From positions 19,868 to 25,236 of the forward strand of contig DCVM01000016.1 in assembly GCA_002327985.1 (NCBI GenBank): a stretch of DNA of 5,369 nt. Reading direction: 5' to 3'. This DNA is from Syntrophaceae bacterium UBA2188 (GTDB taxonomy: Bacteria; Desulfobacterota; BSN033; UBA1163). The notes under the pieces are model-generated. The model saw only the letters and a program-made list of their open reading frames with translations. It did not search any database and was not told where the DNA came from. The position numbers were made by a program, and so were the translations under genes. Shown one piece after another: positions 1 to 5,348 of the stretch (the first letter of the stretch is position 1; every line of letters starts with the position of its first letter).

Positions 1-21
1 GACTTTTTACGAGATCATCAA
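1..21 (+). repeat. REP-like terminal motif, left copy
   Basis: The window opens with GACTTTTTACGAGATCATCA. The reverse complement of the last bases of the window (5347-5367) is nearly the same: 18 of 21 positions match, with the three differences together at positions 13-15. Two inverted copies about 5.3 kb apart suggest a dispersed short intergenic repeat. From general knowledge, motifs ending in CGTAAAAAGTC recur between genes in many deltaproteobacterial genomes, but I could not count copies here. Confidence 0.5.
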
Positions 22-100
22 CAATGCCAAAATCTAAAAGTCTAAAGATGATACGGTCTTTAGTTTTGTAGCTTGGACATTTGAGTTTGTTTAGAGTTTA

Positions 101-122
101 CCTGCCTGCCGATAGGCAGGGG
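101..122. repeat. CCTGCC/GGCAGG palindromic repeat, copy 1
   Basis: The 20-mer CCTGCCTGCCGATAGGCAGG can fold as CCTGCC (105-110), loop GATA, GGCAGG (115-120). A second copy at 1656-1677 differs at only two positions over 22 bases. It lies in an AT-rich noncoding leader upstream of the beta-subunit gene. Short palindromes of this type are widespread dispersed repeats in genomes of uncultivated bacteria. There is no T-tract, so I do not call it a terminator. Confidence 0.6.
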
Positions 123-214
123 ATTTTGAATTTAGGATTTAATATCTTTGCTTAGGATTGATCCCTTCGGGAAGCTATGCCCGATATTCGAATTTTGGAT
201 TTAAGGAGTAACAG

Positions 215-967
215 ATGGAACTTGTCTTTAAACGTCCAGAATGCCTCATTGATATTCCATTCCATTTCTGCCCCGGATGCCACCATGGTATCGCCCATCG
301 GTTGGTAGCAGAAGCCATTGACTATTTTAAGATCAGGGAGAAAACCATTGGAGTCGCCTCCGTGGGATGCTCTGTTTTTATGTACGATTATTTCAATGTC
401 GATGTCTTAGAGGCACCCCACGGAAGAGCCTCGGCGGTAGCCTCTGGAGTAAAACGTGCAAGAAAAGATCGAATTGTCTTTACCTACCAGGGAGATGGGG
501 ACTTGGCAGCTATCGGAATTGCAGAAGGTATTCATACCGCCAATCGTGGAGAAAATATCACCATCATCTTTGCCAACAATGGCATCTACGGGATGACCGG
601 AGGCCAGATGGCACCCACCACGCTTCTCGGACAAAAGACAAGCACGAGCCCTTATGGAAGAGATTTTACCTCTGATGGTTACCCCATTCGGATGGCGGAG
701 ATGTTAGCCACCTTGGAAGGAAGCGCCTTCGTGGCAAGGGTCGCTGTCAACAATCCTGCAAATTTAATGAAAGCCAAGAGAGCCGTCCGCAAGGCCTTTC
801 AGATGCAGATTGAAGAAATGGGTTTCTCCTTTGTTGAAATATTATTGGCCTGCCCCACCAATTGGGGGATGACGGCTTTAGAGGCAAATCGAAGGGTCGA
901 AGAAGAAATGATTCCTTACTTTCCTTTGGGCATCTTAAAAGAACGAAAAATGGCAGATTATCTATAA
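215..967 (+). CDS. korB: 2-oxoacid:ferredoxin oxidoreductase, beta subunit (KorB-like)
   Basis: This is the thiamine-diphosphate-binding beta subunit of a cytoplasmic multi-subunit oxidoreductase that converts a 2-oxoacid and CoA to acyl-CoA and CO2 while reducing ferredoxin. Visible hallmarks are CPGC (C19, C22), GCS (C52) and ACPTN (C213), which together match the four cysteines that hold the proximal [4Fe-4S] cluster in OFOR beta subunits. The cofactor motif GDGD is at 93-96, followed by NNGIYGMTGGQ at 121-131, which binds Mg and the diphosphate. The 250-residue length fits a stand-alone beta subunit. The start is supported by AAGGAG at 203-208, six bases before the ATG. The gamma-subunit gene follows after 97 bases. 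The alpha subunit, needed for activity, is not in the window. The TGGQMAPTT segment favours the 2-oxoglutarate/general 2-oxoacid (Kor) type, but a Vor-type branched-chain substrate cannot be excluded, so the symbol is provisional. Confidence 0.93.
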   Translation: MELVFKRPECLIDIPFHFCPGCHHGIAHRLVAEAIDYFKIREKTIGVASVGCSVFMYDYFNVDVLEAPHGRASAVASGVKRARKDRIVFTYQGDGDLAAIGIAEGIHTANRGENITIIFANNGIYGMTGGQMAPTTLLGQKTSTSPYGRDFTSDGYPIRMAEMLATLEGSAFVARVAVNNPANLMKAKRAVRKAFQMQIEEMGFSFVEILLACPTNWGMTALEANRRVEEEMIPYFPLGILKERKMADYL

Positions 968-970
968 GAA

Positions 971-1050
971 TCACCAATATCCAATCATCATTTGGTTATT
1001 GGGAAATTGGTCATTGGTTATTATTTGGAGCTTGGGATTTGGTTATTGGC
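971..1050. repeat. TTGGTTATTGG-type degenerate repeats between beta and gamma genes
   Basis: The gap contains two exact copies of ATTTGGTTATTGG (990-1002 and 1037-1049), with a further related unit, ATTGGTCATTGG, between them. An inverted unit, CCAATATCC at 974-982, can pair with GGTTATTGG at 994-1002 to make a stem of about 11 base pairs with one mismatch. No T-tract follows, so this is not an obvious terminator, and the two subunit genes are probably still co-transcribed. Function is unknown. Confidence 0.55.
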
Positions 1051-1064
1051 TATTATGAGGTATT

Positions 1065-1628
1065 ATGAATAGCGATCGTTTTTATTACAACATCATTGTG
1101 GCCGGATTTGGAGGACAGGGGGTTATGGTCATTGGGAACCTTCTCGCCAATGCCGCCATGATCGAAGGGAAATATGTCACTTACCTCCCCGTTTACGGGG
1201 TCGAGATGAGAGGTGGGACGGCCAATTGCACGGTGGTCATCTCTTCTCAACAGATCGGATCTCCTGTGGTAGGAAAGCCCCATGCGGCCCTTGTCATGAA
1301 TCTACCTTCTTTGATAAAATATGAACCGTTGATTCTACCCAGCGGGCTTTTGTTCATCAATTCTTCTCTTATTGAGCCCAAAGAGACTTATCGAAAAGAT
1401 ATCGAAATTTTTTCTGTCCCTGTCAATGAAATTGCAATTGATAACGGAAGCCCTAAACTCGCTAATATGGTAGCCTTGGGCGCCTTTAATCAAAAAACCA
1501 AACTGGTTCAGATGAATTCTCTGTTTGTTTCCCTGGAAAAGGTACTGGATGAACGATATCACCATCTCATTCCATCCAATATCAAGGCCATCGAAATTGG
1601 AGCCAAGTTTGTTCAATCTCTTCCCTAA
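1065..1628 (+). CDS. korC: 2-oxoacid:ferredoxin oxidoreductase, gamma subunit (KorC-like)
   Basis: This is the gamma subunit (pyruvate/ketoisovalerate oxidoreductase catalytic-domain family) of the same enzyme complex as the preceding gene; in this family the domain contributes to CoA binding and complex assembly. Its hallmarks are the glycine-rich GFGGQGV at residues 14-20 and VEMRGGTANC at 46-55, followed by the conserved LANMVALGAF at 132-141. The 187-residue length is normal. The start ATG is preceded by GAGG at 1057-1060 with a rather short four-base spacer, but the GFGGQG motif then sits at its usual distance from the N-terminus. The final codon and the TAA stop lie inside the left arm of a hairpin repeat (see 1623-1683), so the last residues may have been altered by repeat insertion. 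The beta-gamma order is the common one for Kor-type operons. The exact substrate is not decidable from this subunit. Confidence 0.92.
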   Translation: MNSDRFYYNIIVAGFGGQGVMVIGNLLANAAMIEGKYVTYLPVYGVEMRGGTANCTVVISSQQIGSPVVGKPHAALVMNLPSLIKYEPLILPSGLLFINSSLIEPKETYRKDIEIFSVPVNEIAIDNGSPKLANMVALGAFNQKTKLVQMNSLFVSLEKVLDERYHHLIPSNIKAIEIGAKFVQSLP

Positions 1629-1683
1629 CCCTCTCCTCTTGTGGGAGAGGGTTAGCCTGCCAGCCGGTAGGCAGGGGTGAGGG
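1623..1683. repeat. Hairpin repeat (TAACCCTCTCC/GGAGAGGGTTA) overlapping the gamma stop codon
   Basis: CTAACCCTCTCC at 1625-1636 pairs perfectly over 12 bases with GGAGAGGGTTAG at 1644-1655, around the loop TCTTGTG. The TAA stop of the gamma-subunit gene (1626-1628) is in the left arm. The sequence resembles a widespread bacterial intergenic repeat that continues ...GGGTTAGGGTGAGG. Here that continuation (GGTGAGGGG, 1676-1684) is displaced 20 bases by an inserted palindrome. The stem is strong, but no T-run follows, so intrinsic termination is doubtful. Confidence 0.7.
1656..1677. repeat. CCTGCC/GGCAGG palindromic repeat, copy 2, nested in the hairpin repeat
   Basis: CCTGCCAGCCGGTAGGCAGG at 1656-1675 matches copy 1 at 101-120 with two differences (T/A and A/G). 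Its outer six bases pair as CCTGCC/GGCAGG. Removing these 20 bases joins GTTAG to GGTGAGG and extends the surrounding hairpin stem from 12 to 14 pairs (C1624-G1676, C1623-G1677), which points to insertion into an older repeat. Confidence 0.65.
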
Positions 1684-1698
1684 GGAAAAGGAAGAATC

Positions 1699-2289
1699 AT
1701 GGAAGAAGAAAGAGATTTTGAAGAGATCCGCGTTGGAGAAAAGGTGAAGGCCTTAAGAGAGAAGAAAGGCCTTTCACTGAAAGAGTTGGCCGACTTAACA
1801 GGATTTTCGACAGCCTTGCTCTCCCAGATGGAAAATCATCTTGTTTCCCCATCCCTCGGGACGATTATCAAACTGGCAAAAGCATTGGAGGTTCGAGTGG
1901 GCGACTTTCTGGGTGAGACAGAGGGAGAACCGTTTGCAATCGTGAGGAAAGACGAGCGGAAAACGGTTTCGCGATTCGCCTCAAAAGAAGGGGTCAAGTA
2001 TGGTTATTCGTACGAGTCTTTAGGGTTTGAGAAGAAAAACCGGCGCATGGAACCTTTCATCGTGACCTTGGAACCTGCCACGGTTAAAGCTTCTAAGACT
2101 TCGGTCCATGATGGGGAGGAGTTTATCTTTGTTCTGGAAGGCGAAATGGAAGTGGTTCTGGGAAACCATACCGATGTCCTTTACCCGGGGGATTCGATCT
2201 ATTATGATTCGAACGTTCCTCATCGAGTCCAGTGCCACCAAGACAAGGTAACAAAAATTTTAGCTGTCCTCTACACGGCCAATACATAA
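1699..2289 (+). CDS. XRE-family transcriptional regulator with C-terminal cupin domain
   Basis: This is a predicted cytoplasmic DNA-binding regulator that senses a small ligand. Residues 12-71 form an XRE/Cro-C1 helix-turn-helix: GEKVKALREKKGLSLKELAD, then the turn and recognition helix STALLSQMENHLVSPS, then GTIIKLAKALEVRVGDFL. Residues 118-192 form a single cupin-2 barrel, with H137-D-G-E-E141-F-I-F-V-L-E-G148 and PGD (163-165) leading to VPH175. H137, E141 and H175 fit three of the four usual metal positions. The first His of the HxH pair is Ser135, which is common in this regulator family, so metal binding is uncertain. At 196 residues it is typical for XRE-cupin proteins. AAGGA at 1688-1692, six bases before the ATG, supports the start. 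The gene lies 70 bases after the gamma-subunit gene on the same strand, so it may be co-transcribed with and regulate the OFOR genes, the downstream transport genes, or both. No operator was identified. Confidence 0.9.
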   Translation: MEEERDFEEIRVGEKVKALREKKGLSLKELADLTGFSTALLSQMENHLVSPSLGTIIKLAKALEVRVGDFLGETEGEPFAIVRKDERKTVSRFASKEGVKYGYSYESLGFEKKNRRMEPFIVTLEPATVKASKTSVHDGEEFIFVLEGEMEVVLGNHTDVLYPGDSIYYDSNVPHRVQCHQDKVTKILAVLYTANT

Positions 2290-2299
2290 ATATTTAGAG

Positions 2300-2420
2300 T
2301 ATCAGGTCATCAGGGAACCAGGATAAAGGGGATCAGAGAATCAGAAATACCAGAAAAGAATTTTGGCCTGATGTCCTGATATTCTGATTTCCACTCTCTG
2401 ATATCCTGATATTCTGATAG
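2300..2420. repeat. ATCAG/CTGAT repeat array
   Basis: The gap between the regulator and the first binding protein is mostly variants of ATCAG in its left half and CTGAT in its right half. Two 21-base direct repeats, at 2368-2388 and 2398-2418, differ by one base (G2373/A2403) and are spaced exactly 30 bases apart; they share TCCTGATATTCTGAT. The left half is inverted: AATCAGAA (2339-2346) matches TTCTGATT (2382-2389), and ATCAGAGA (2332-2339) matches TCTCTGAT (2395-2402). A large imperfect hairpin could form. No clear promoter is visible in this gap. Confidence 0.65.
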
Positions 2421-2438
2421 CCTTGGGAAAATTCAATA

Positions 2439-3617
2439 ATGAAAAAGTTCTGCATCTTGATTCTCGTTATCGGCTTCCTCACGATATTGCCATGCATTGG
2501 TTTTAGTCAGCCTGTTCTCAAAGTTGGGGCCTTGATTCCATACATCGGGCGATGGGGAGATTCAGGGAGAGAATGTGCCAAAGGAATGCTGGATGCAGCG
2601 AGATGGATCAATCAACGAGAGGGAGTCTCTGGAAAGAAACTGGATATCACCCTCATTGACGACATTTCCCAAGTCACTGAGACCATGGCCGCTTACCGAA
2701 AATTGAATGAGGCAGACCGTATCCTGGTCCTGTATGTATATGCCACCGAGACAGGCATGGCTCTCCTCCCTCACTTCCATTATGACCGAATCCCTACTTT
2801 CATCAGCACTCTTCCTTCTCAATTTGCTACAAATCCTTCCAAGTATCCCTATGTTTTTTCAGTCACCCCAACCCCTCTCGATTTAGCAAAAATAGCCATG
2901 CTTTTTATTTCGGAAAAATCCGGAATCAAAGGGAGAAAGCCAAAAGTCATCTTTATCGGATCCTCCGACCACTTCGGCCGTCATTTTTTAGATGAAACGA
3001 AGGAATACGCCAAAACTCTTGGAATCGACATCGGACCAGACATCTGGATATCTGATTTATCCTCAACGGGTGACAAAGTGGCACAACACATCCCTTCCCT
3101 CTTCGCAACGATAACAGCATATCATCCCGATTTCGCCTACCTGAGCCTTACCTCCAAGGAAACTTTTTCTCTGATGCAAGAAATTAAAAAAACGGATCTC
3201 AAGACCAAATGGATTTGCAACAGGAGGGCTTTTGACGAAAATCTAATATCTTTCGATGGAGTATTGGGGGTGCAACCCATCTCTCCCTTTGGAGAAGAAG
3301 TTCCAGGGATGGCTGGAATTAAAGAGGCCCATCAAAGATGGCACCCCTATGATTCTCACACGCTCTCTTATGTCGAAGGGTGGGTCACAGCACAGGTGAT
3401 CTCAGAGGCCTTAAAAAGGTCCCGCCCGGAACAAGGGTTTTCTCGTGAGAAGGTGAGGTTTGCCCTGGAAGGCTTTAAAGATTTCGTGACGGGGGGTCTC
3501 ACCCCACCCCTCACCTTTACAGCCAAGGATCATCGCCCGAATGTCGAATCCAGGATTTTTATTGTTAAAGACGGAAAGCTTTTAAGACATACTGGCTTCA
3601 TTTCAGTAGCAAGGTAG
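2439..3617 (+). CDS. ABC transporter periplasmic substrate-binding protein (LivK-like, peripla_BP_6 family)
   Basis: This is a predicted periplasmic binding protein that delivers a small solute to a branched-chain-amino-acid-type ABC importer. The N-terminus has a Sec signal peptide: MKK, a hydrophobic stretch at residues 4-22, and likely cleavage near GFS-QP (about 23). C19 follows a proline, so a lipoprotein box is unlikely. The mature part opens with VLKVGALIPYIGRWGDSG (26-43), the usual first strand and ligand-loop of type I binding folds. It continues with GMLDAARWIN (49-58), a central PKVIFIGSSDHFGRHF segment (168-183) and a late SYVEGWVTAQVISEALKR helix (310-327). The 392-residue length is normal. 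The ribosome binding site is weak (GGGA at 2425-2428, ten bases before ATG), so the start is chosen from the signal peptide. It is clearly different in sequence from the second binding protein at 3984-5267. Ligand is unknown; aliphatic or aromatic amino acids and other carboxylates are possible in this family. Confidence 0.88.
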   Translation: MKKFCILILVIGFLTILPCIGFSQPVLKVGALIPYIGRWGDSGRECAKGMLDAARWINQREGVSGKKLDITLIDDISQVTETMAAYRKLNEADRILVLYVYATETGMALLPHFHYDRIPTFISTLPSQFATNPSKYPYVFSVTPTPLDLAKIAMLFISEKSGIKGRKPKVIFIGSSDHFGRHFLDETKEYAKTLGIDIGPDIWISDLSSTGDKVAQHIPSLFATITAYHPDFAYLSLTSKETFSLMQEIKKTDLKTKWICNRRAFDENLISFDGVLGVQPISPFGEEVPGMAGIKEAHQRWHPYDSHTLSYVEGWVTAQVISEALKRSRPEQGFSREKVRFALEGFKDFVTGGLTPPLTFTAKDHRPNVESRIFIVKDGKLLRHTGFISVAR

Positions 3618-3649
3618 CGATTGGAAGCATCTCCAATTCTGTGAAATGA
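3598..3649. other. Nested inverted repeats spanning the stop of the first binding-protein gene
   Basis: TCATTTCA at 3598-3605 is the exact inverse of TGAAATGA at 3642-3649. Inside it ATTGGA (3620-3625) pairs with TCCAAT (3632-3637) around a six-base loop. The transcript could fold into a two-part stem enclosing the TAG stop at 3615-3617. With no following T-run it does not look like a standard intrinsic terminator; it could instead stabilise the 3' end of the message. Confidence 0.35.
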
Positions 3650-3819
3650 GCAAGAAGACAGACCGGTCTTCGAAAGTTTAAGAATTGCGGTCGTTTTCAG
3701 TGGTAAGGATAACCATCGTATTCATTAAGGACAAAGGTTTTAAATAGATTTTTCGAGGTTTGAATCAGATTAATAAGAGGTTTCGCTCTTAAACTTCCTC
3801 GCATGCCTGTCTTCTTGCT
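3649..3819. repeat. Inverted-repeat-bounded intergenic element (possible MITE-like)
   Basis: AGCAAGAAGACAG at 3649-3661 is a perfect 13-base inverse of CTGTCTTCTTGCT at 3807-3819. Further in, AAGTTTAAGA (3674-3683) is a perfect inverse of TCTTAAACTT (3787-3796), so the two arms match imperfectly over about 35 bases around a core of about 100 bases. The right arm can also form a local hairpin, TAAGAG (3774-3779) with CTCTTA (3786-3791). The left arm carries the palindrome AGACCGGTCT (3660-3669). The size and terminal inverted repeats resemble a small non-autonomous mobile element, but no target-site duplication is visible and there is no transposase. It fills most of the 366-base gap between the two binding-protein genes. 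A structured RNA is the main alternative. Confidence 0.4.
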
Positions 3820-3886
3820 ATCTCCTTATTACCTATTCTTAATATTCATAACGGAAAAGAAGATGCTTTCATAGCAATAAATTATC

Positions 3887-3915
3887 TTGACAAAAATTTT
3901 AGATAGCTATACAAA
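3887..3915 (+). promoter_or_regulatory. Sigma70-like promoter for the second binding-protein gene
   Basis: A perfect -35 box, TTGACA, is at 3887-3892. The -10 is either TACAAA at 3910-3915 (17-base spacer) or the overlapping TATACA at 3908-3913 (15-base spacer); each matches four of six consensus bases. The surroundings are very AT-rich. Transcription would begin near 3920 and leave a leader of about 60 bases. This suggests the second binding-protein gene is transcribed separately from the first. Confidence 0.6.
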
Positions 3916-3970
3916 ATAGACACTTCTTATTTAATTTTGATCATCCCATGGGGAGGGAAAATATTATACG

Positions 3971-3976
3971 AGGAGG
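3971..3976 (+). promoter_or_regulatory. Strong Shine-Dalgarno AGGAGG deciding the start at 3984
   Basis: A consensus AGGAGG sits seven bases upstream of the ATG at 3984. An in-frame ATG at 3948 lies further upstream, inside the palindrome CCCATGGG (3945-3952), but has no comparable site and would put twelve polar residues before the signal peptide. The 3984 start is therefore preferred. Confidence 0.85.
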
Positions 3977-3983
3977 TAGAATT

Positions 3984-5267
3984 ATGAAAAAAGCTAAACG
4001 TTGGTTGCCAATTTTCTTTCTTGCACTGGCTTTATTGGGCTTTTCTGTTTTAGGGCATGAGGCTCAAGCACAGGGGAAACCGATTGTCATTGGAGCCCCT
4101 CTGGCCACAGCCTTTCTTTATGGCTGGGATGCGGAAAGGGGGATAAAGCTGGCTGTGGAGGAAATCAATGCCAAGGGAGGCGTAACCGTTGGTAAAGAAA
4201 AGAAGCCATTTAAAGTGGAGGTGATTGATACACGGGATCTTGAACCCGGCGTGCCAACCAGTGATGCTTTATTAGTAGTAGAAAAGCTCATCTTGGAGAA
4301 AAATGCTGATTTTATCGTTGGGGGTCCTGTCCGATCTGAGGCAGCTCTTGCTGCCATGGACTTGTTATCCAAATATAAGAAGGTGTCCATTCTGACCACT
4401 GGGGTTTTAACTCCTGCGTATCACAAACGTGTGGAAGCTGAATATGATAAATTTAAATATTGCTTCCGAATCTCAGGTGAAGTGGGTTGGATGGTAGTAG
4501 GAGAATTCATTCCCTGCCTCATGGATATCAAAACCAAATACGGTCTCAATAAACTTTTCATCATGATCCAGGATGTTGCTCATGCACGCGCGGGGGGTGA
4601 TATCGTGGCCAAGTTGGCTACAGAGAAAGGTTGGGAGGTTATCGGGAAAGAAATTTACCCAACCGGAACCACCGACTATTCCGTAGGGCTGATGAAGGCT
4701 AAAAAGGAAAATGCCCAGGTGATACTCATATGGATGGATATGCCGGAAAGTTCCATTCTCCTTAAACAGTGGTTTGATATGAAAGTCCCTGCACTCCCCT
4801 TTGGCACAATCATTTCTGCTGCTGAGGAACCTGGATTTTGGAAGGCCACAGAAGGAAAAGGAGAATACGCCCTGGCCAGTGTGGTTAATGCAGGCAATTC
4901 TCCATCAAAGGCGACCCCATGGACAATGAAGTTCGTGGAAGCATACCAGAAAAAGTGGAAATTAGAACCTGAAGGCTACGGAACCTCATCGAGTTACATG
5001 GCAGTCTATACCTTGAAAGATGCTATCGAGCGCGCTGGCACTCTGAATTCAGATGCTGTGGTGGCTGCCCTCGAGAAGACGGACTTAATGGGAGTCTATG
5101 GGAGGATAAGGTTTAATCCCAAAAACCACCAGGTCATCCCCAGTGTTGACCCAAATGAGGGAGCCGTTGGAACTATCTTTCAATGGCAGGCTGGAAAAAG
5201 AGTTGTGGTTTTTCCACCTAAGATTGCTATGGGTGAGGTCAAACTTCCTCCCTGGATGAAGAAGTAG
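3984..5267 (+). CDS. ABC transporter periplasmic substrate-binding protein (LivK-like, peripla_BP_6 family), second
   Basis: This is a predicted 427-residue periplasmic solute-binding protein of the branched-chain-amino-acid ABC transporter type. The N-terminus MKKAKRW precedes a hydrophobic core (about residues 8-24) and an ideal signal peptidase I site at EAQA-QGK (after residue 29). The mature protein begins with KPIVIGAPLATAFLYGWDAERGIKLAVEEINAKGG (32-66), the typical first lobe and ligand loop. FIVGGPVRSEAALA (110-123) and the VSILTTG strand (134-140) follow, then the second lobe with the FIMIQDVAHARAGGD segment (192-206) and GTTDYSVGLMKAK (228-240). SSSYMAVYTLKDAIERAG (335-352) closes the fold. 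It is somewhat longer than many LivK proteins. It has its own strong promoter and ribosome binding site, implying high, independent expression, as is usual for binding proteins. No permease or ATPase genes follow within the remaining 100 bases. Ligand unknown; the family also binds aromatic and dicarboxylic acids. Confidence 0.9.
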   Translation: MKKAKRWLPIFFLALALLGFSVLGHEAQAQGKPIVIGAPLATAFLYGWDAERGIKLAVEEINAKGGVTVGKEKKPFKVEVIDTRDLEPGVPTSDALLVVEKLILEKNADFIVGGPVRSEAALAAMDLLSKYKKVSILTTGVLTPAYHKRVEAEYDKFKYCFRISGEVGWMVVGEFIPCLMDIKTKYGLNKLFIMIQDVAHARAGGDIVAKLATEKGWEVIGKEIYPTGTTDYSVGLMKAKKENAQVILIWMDMPESSILLKQWFDMKVPALPFGTIISAAEEPGFWKATEGKGEYALASVVNAGNSPSKATPWTMKFVEAYQKKWKLEPEGYGTSSSYMAVYTLKDAIERAGTLNSDAVVAALEKTDLMGVYGRIRFNPKNHQVIPSVDPNEGAVGTIFQWQAGKRVVVFPPKIAMGEVKLPPWMKK

Positions 5268-5291
5268 GGAAAAAGAATCATTGCAAATTAT

Positions 5292-5348
5292 AAAATTAGC
5301 AGTGCAAAGTGATCAATGAGAAGAAAAAAATTGACAGTTGCTAATTTT
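5292..5348. repeat. Inverted repeat downstream of the second binding-protein gene
   Basis: AAAATTAGCA at 5292-5301 is the exact inverse of TGCTAATTTT at 5339-5348, separated by 37 bases. The right arm runs directly into the terminal REP-like motif. The loop is long and the arms are AT-rich, so it is a poor terminator candidate. A TTGACA at 5331-5336 has no matching -10 box. Confidence 0.35.

Larger units (their letters stand above)
3598..3825 (-). pseudogene. Possible interrupted short reading frame antisense within the inverted-repeat element
   Basis: On the minus strand a frame runs from just after a TAA at 3828-3826 down to a TGA at 3600-3598, broken only by one TGA at 3699-3697. The upstream part has an ATG at 3804 and encodes 35 residues ending NEYDGYPYH. 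After the stop the frame continues for 32 codons (KRPQFLNFRRPVC...). An AAGGAG-like site lies at 3827-3822, 17 bases from the ATG, which is too far to be convincing. I do not recognise the product. It may be a decayed gene or the chance coding content of a repeat. Confidence 0.15.

Noticed and set aside
167..184. TCGGG/CCCGA hairpin before the beta gene as a terminator or riboswitch
   Set aside because: The stem is only five bases with an eight-base loop, there is no T-run, and no known riboswitch motif was recognised.
407..634. Minus-strand open frame inside the beta-subunit gene
   Set aside because: It lies wholly within a well-supported gene and shows no family features.
1335..1700. Long minus-strand open frame across the gamma gene and the repeats (121 codons)
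   Set aside because: It overlaps a strongly supported gene, and its N-terminal part is the translation of the hairpin and palindrome repeats.
2287..2296. TAAATATTTA palindrome at the regulator stop as an operator
   Set aside because: It is a simple AT palindrome overlapping the stop codon, with no second copy nearby.
2368..2418. CRISPR array
   Set aside because: There are only two short repeats with a nine-base gap between them, no spacers of the right size and no cas genes.
3491..3510. G-rich/C-rich run in the first binding-protein gene as a hairpin or repeat
   Set aside because: It is inside a continuous coding frame and encodes a normal C-terminal segment (TGGLTPPL), so composition explains it.
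3948..3983. Earlier in-frame ATG for the second binding protein
   Set aside because: It lacks a ribosome binding site and would add polar residues before a clean signal peptide, whereas the ATG at 3984 has AGGAGG seven bases upstream.
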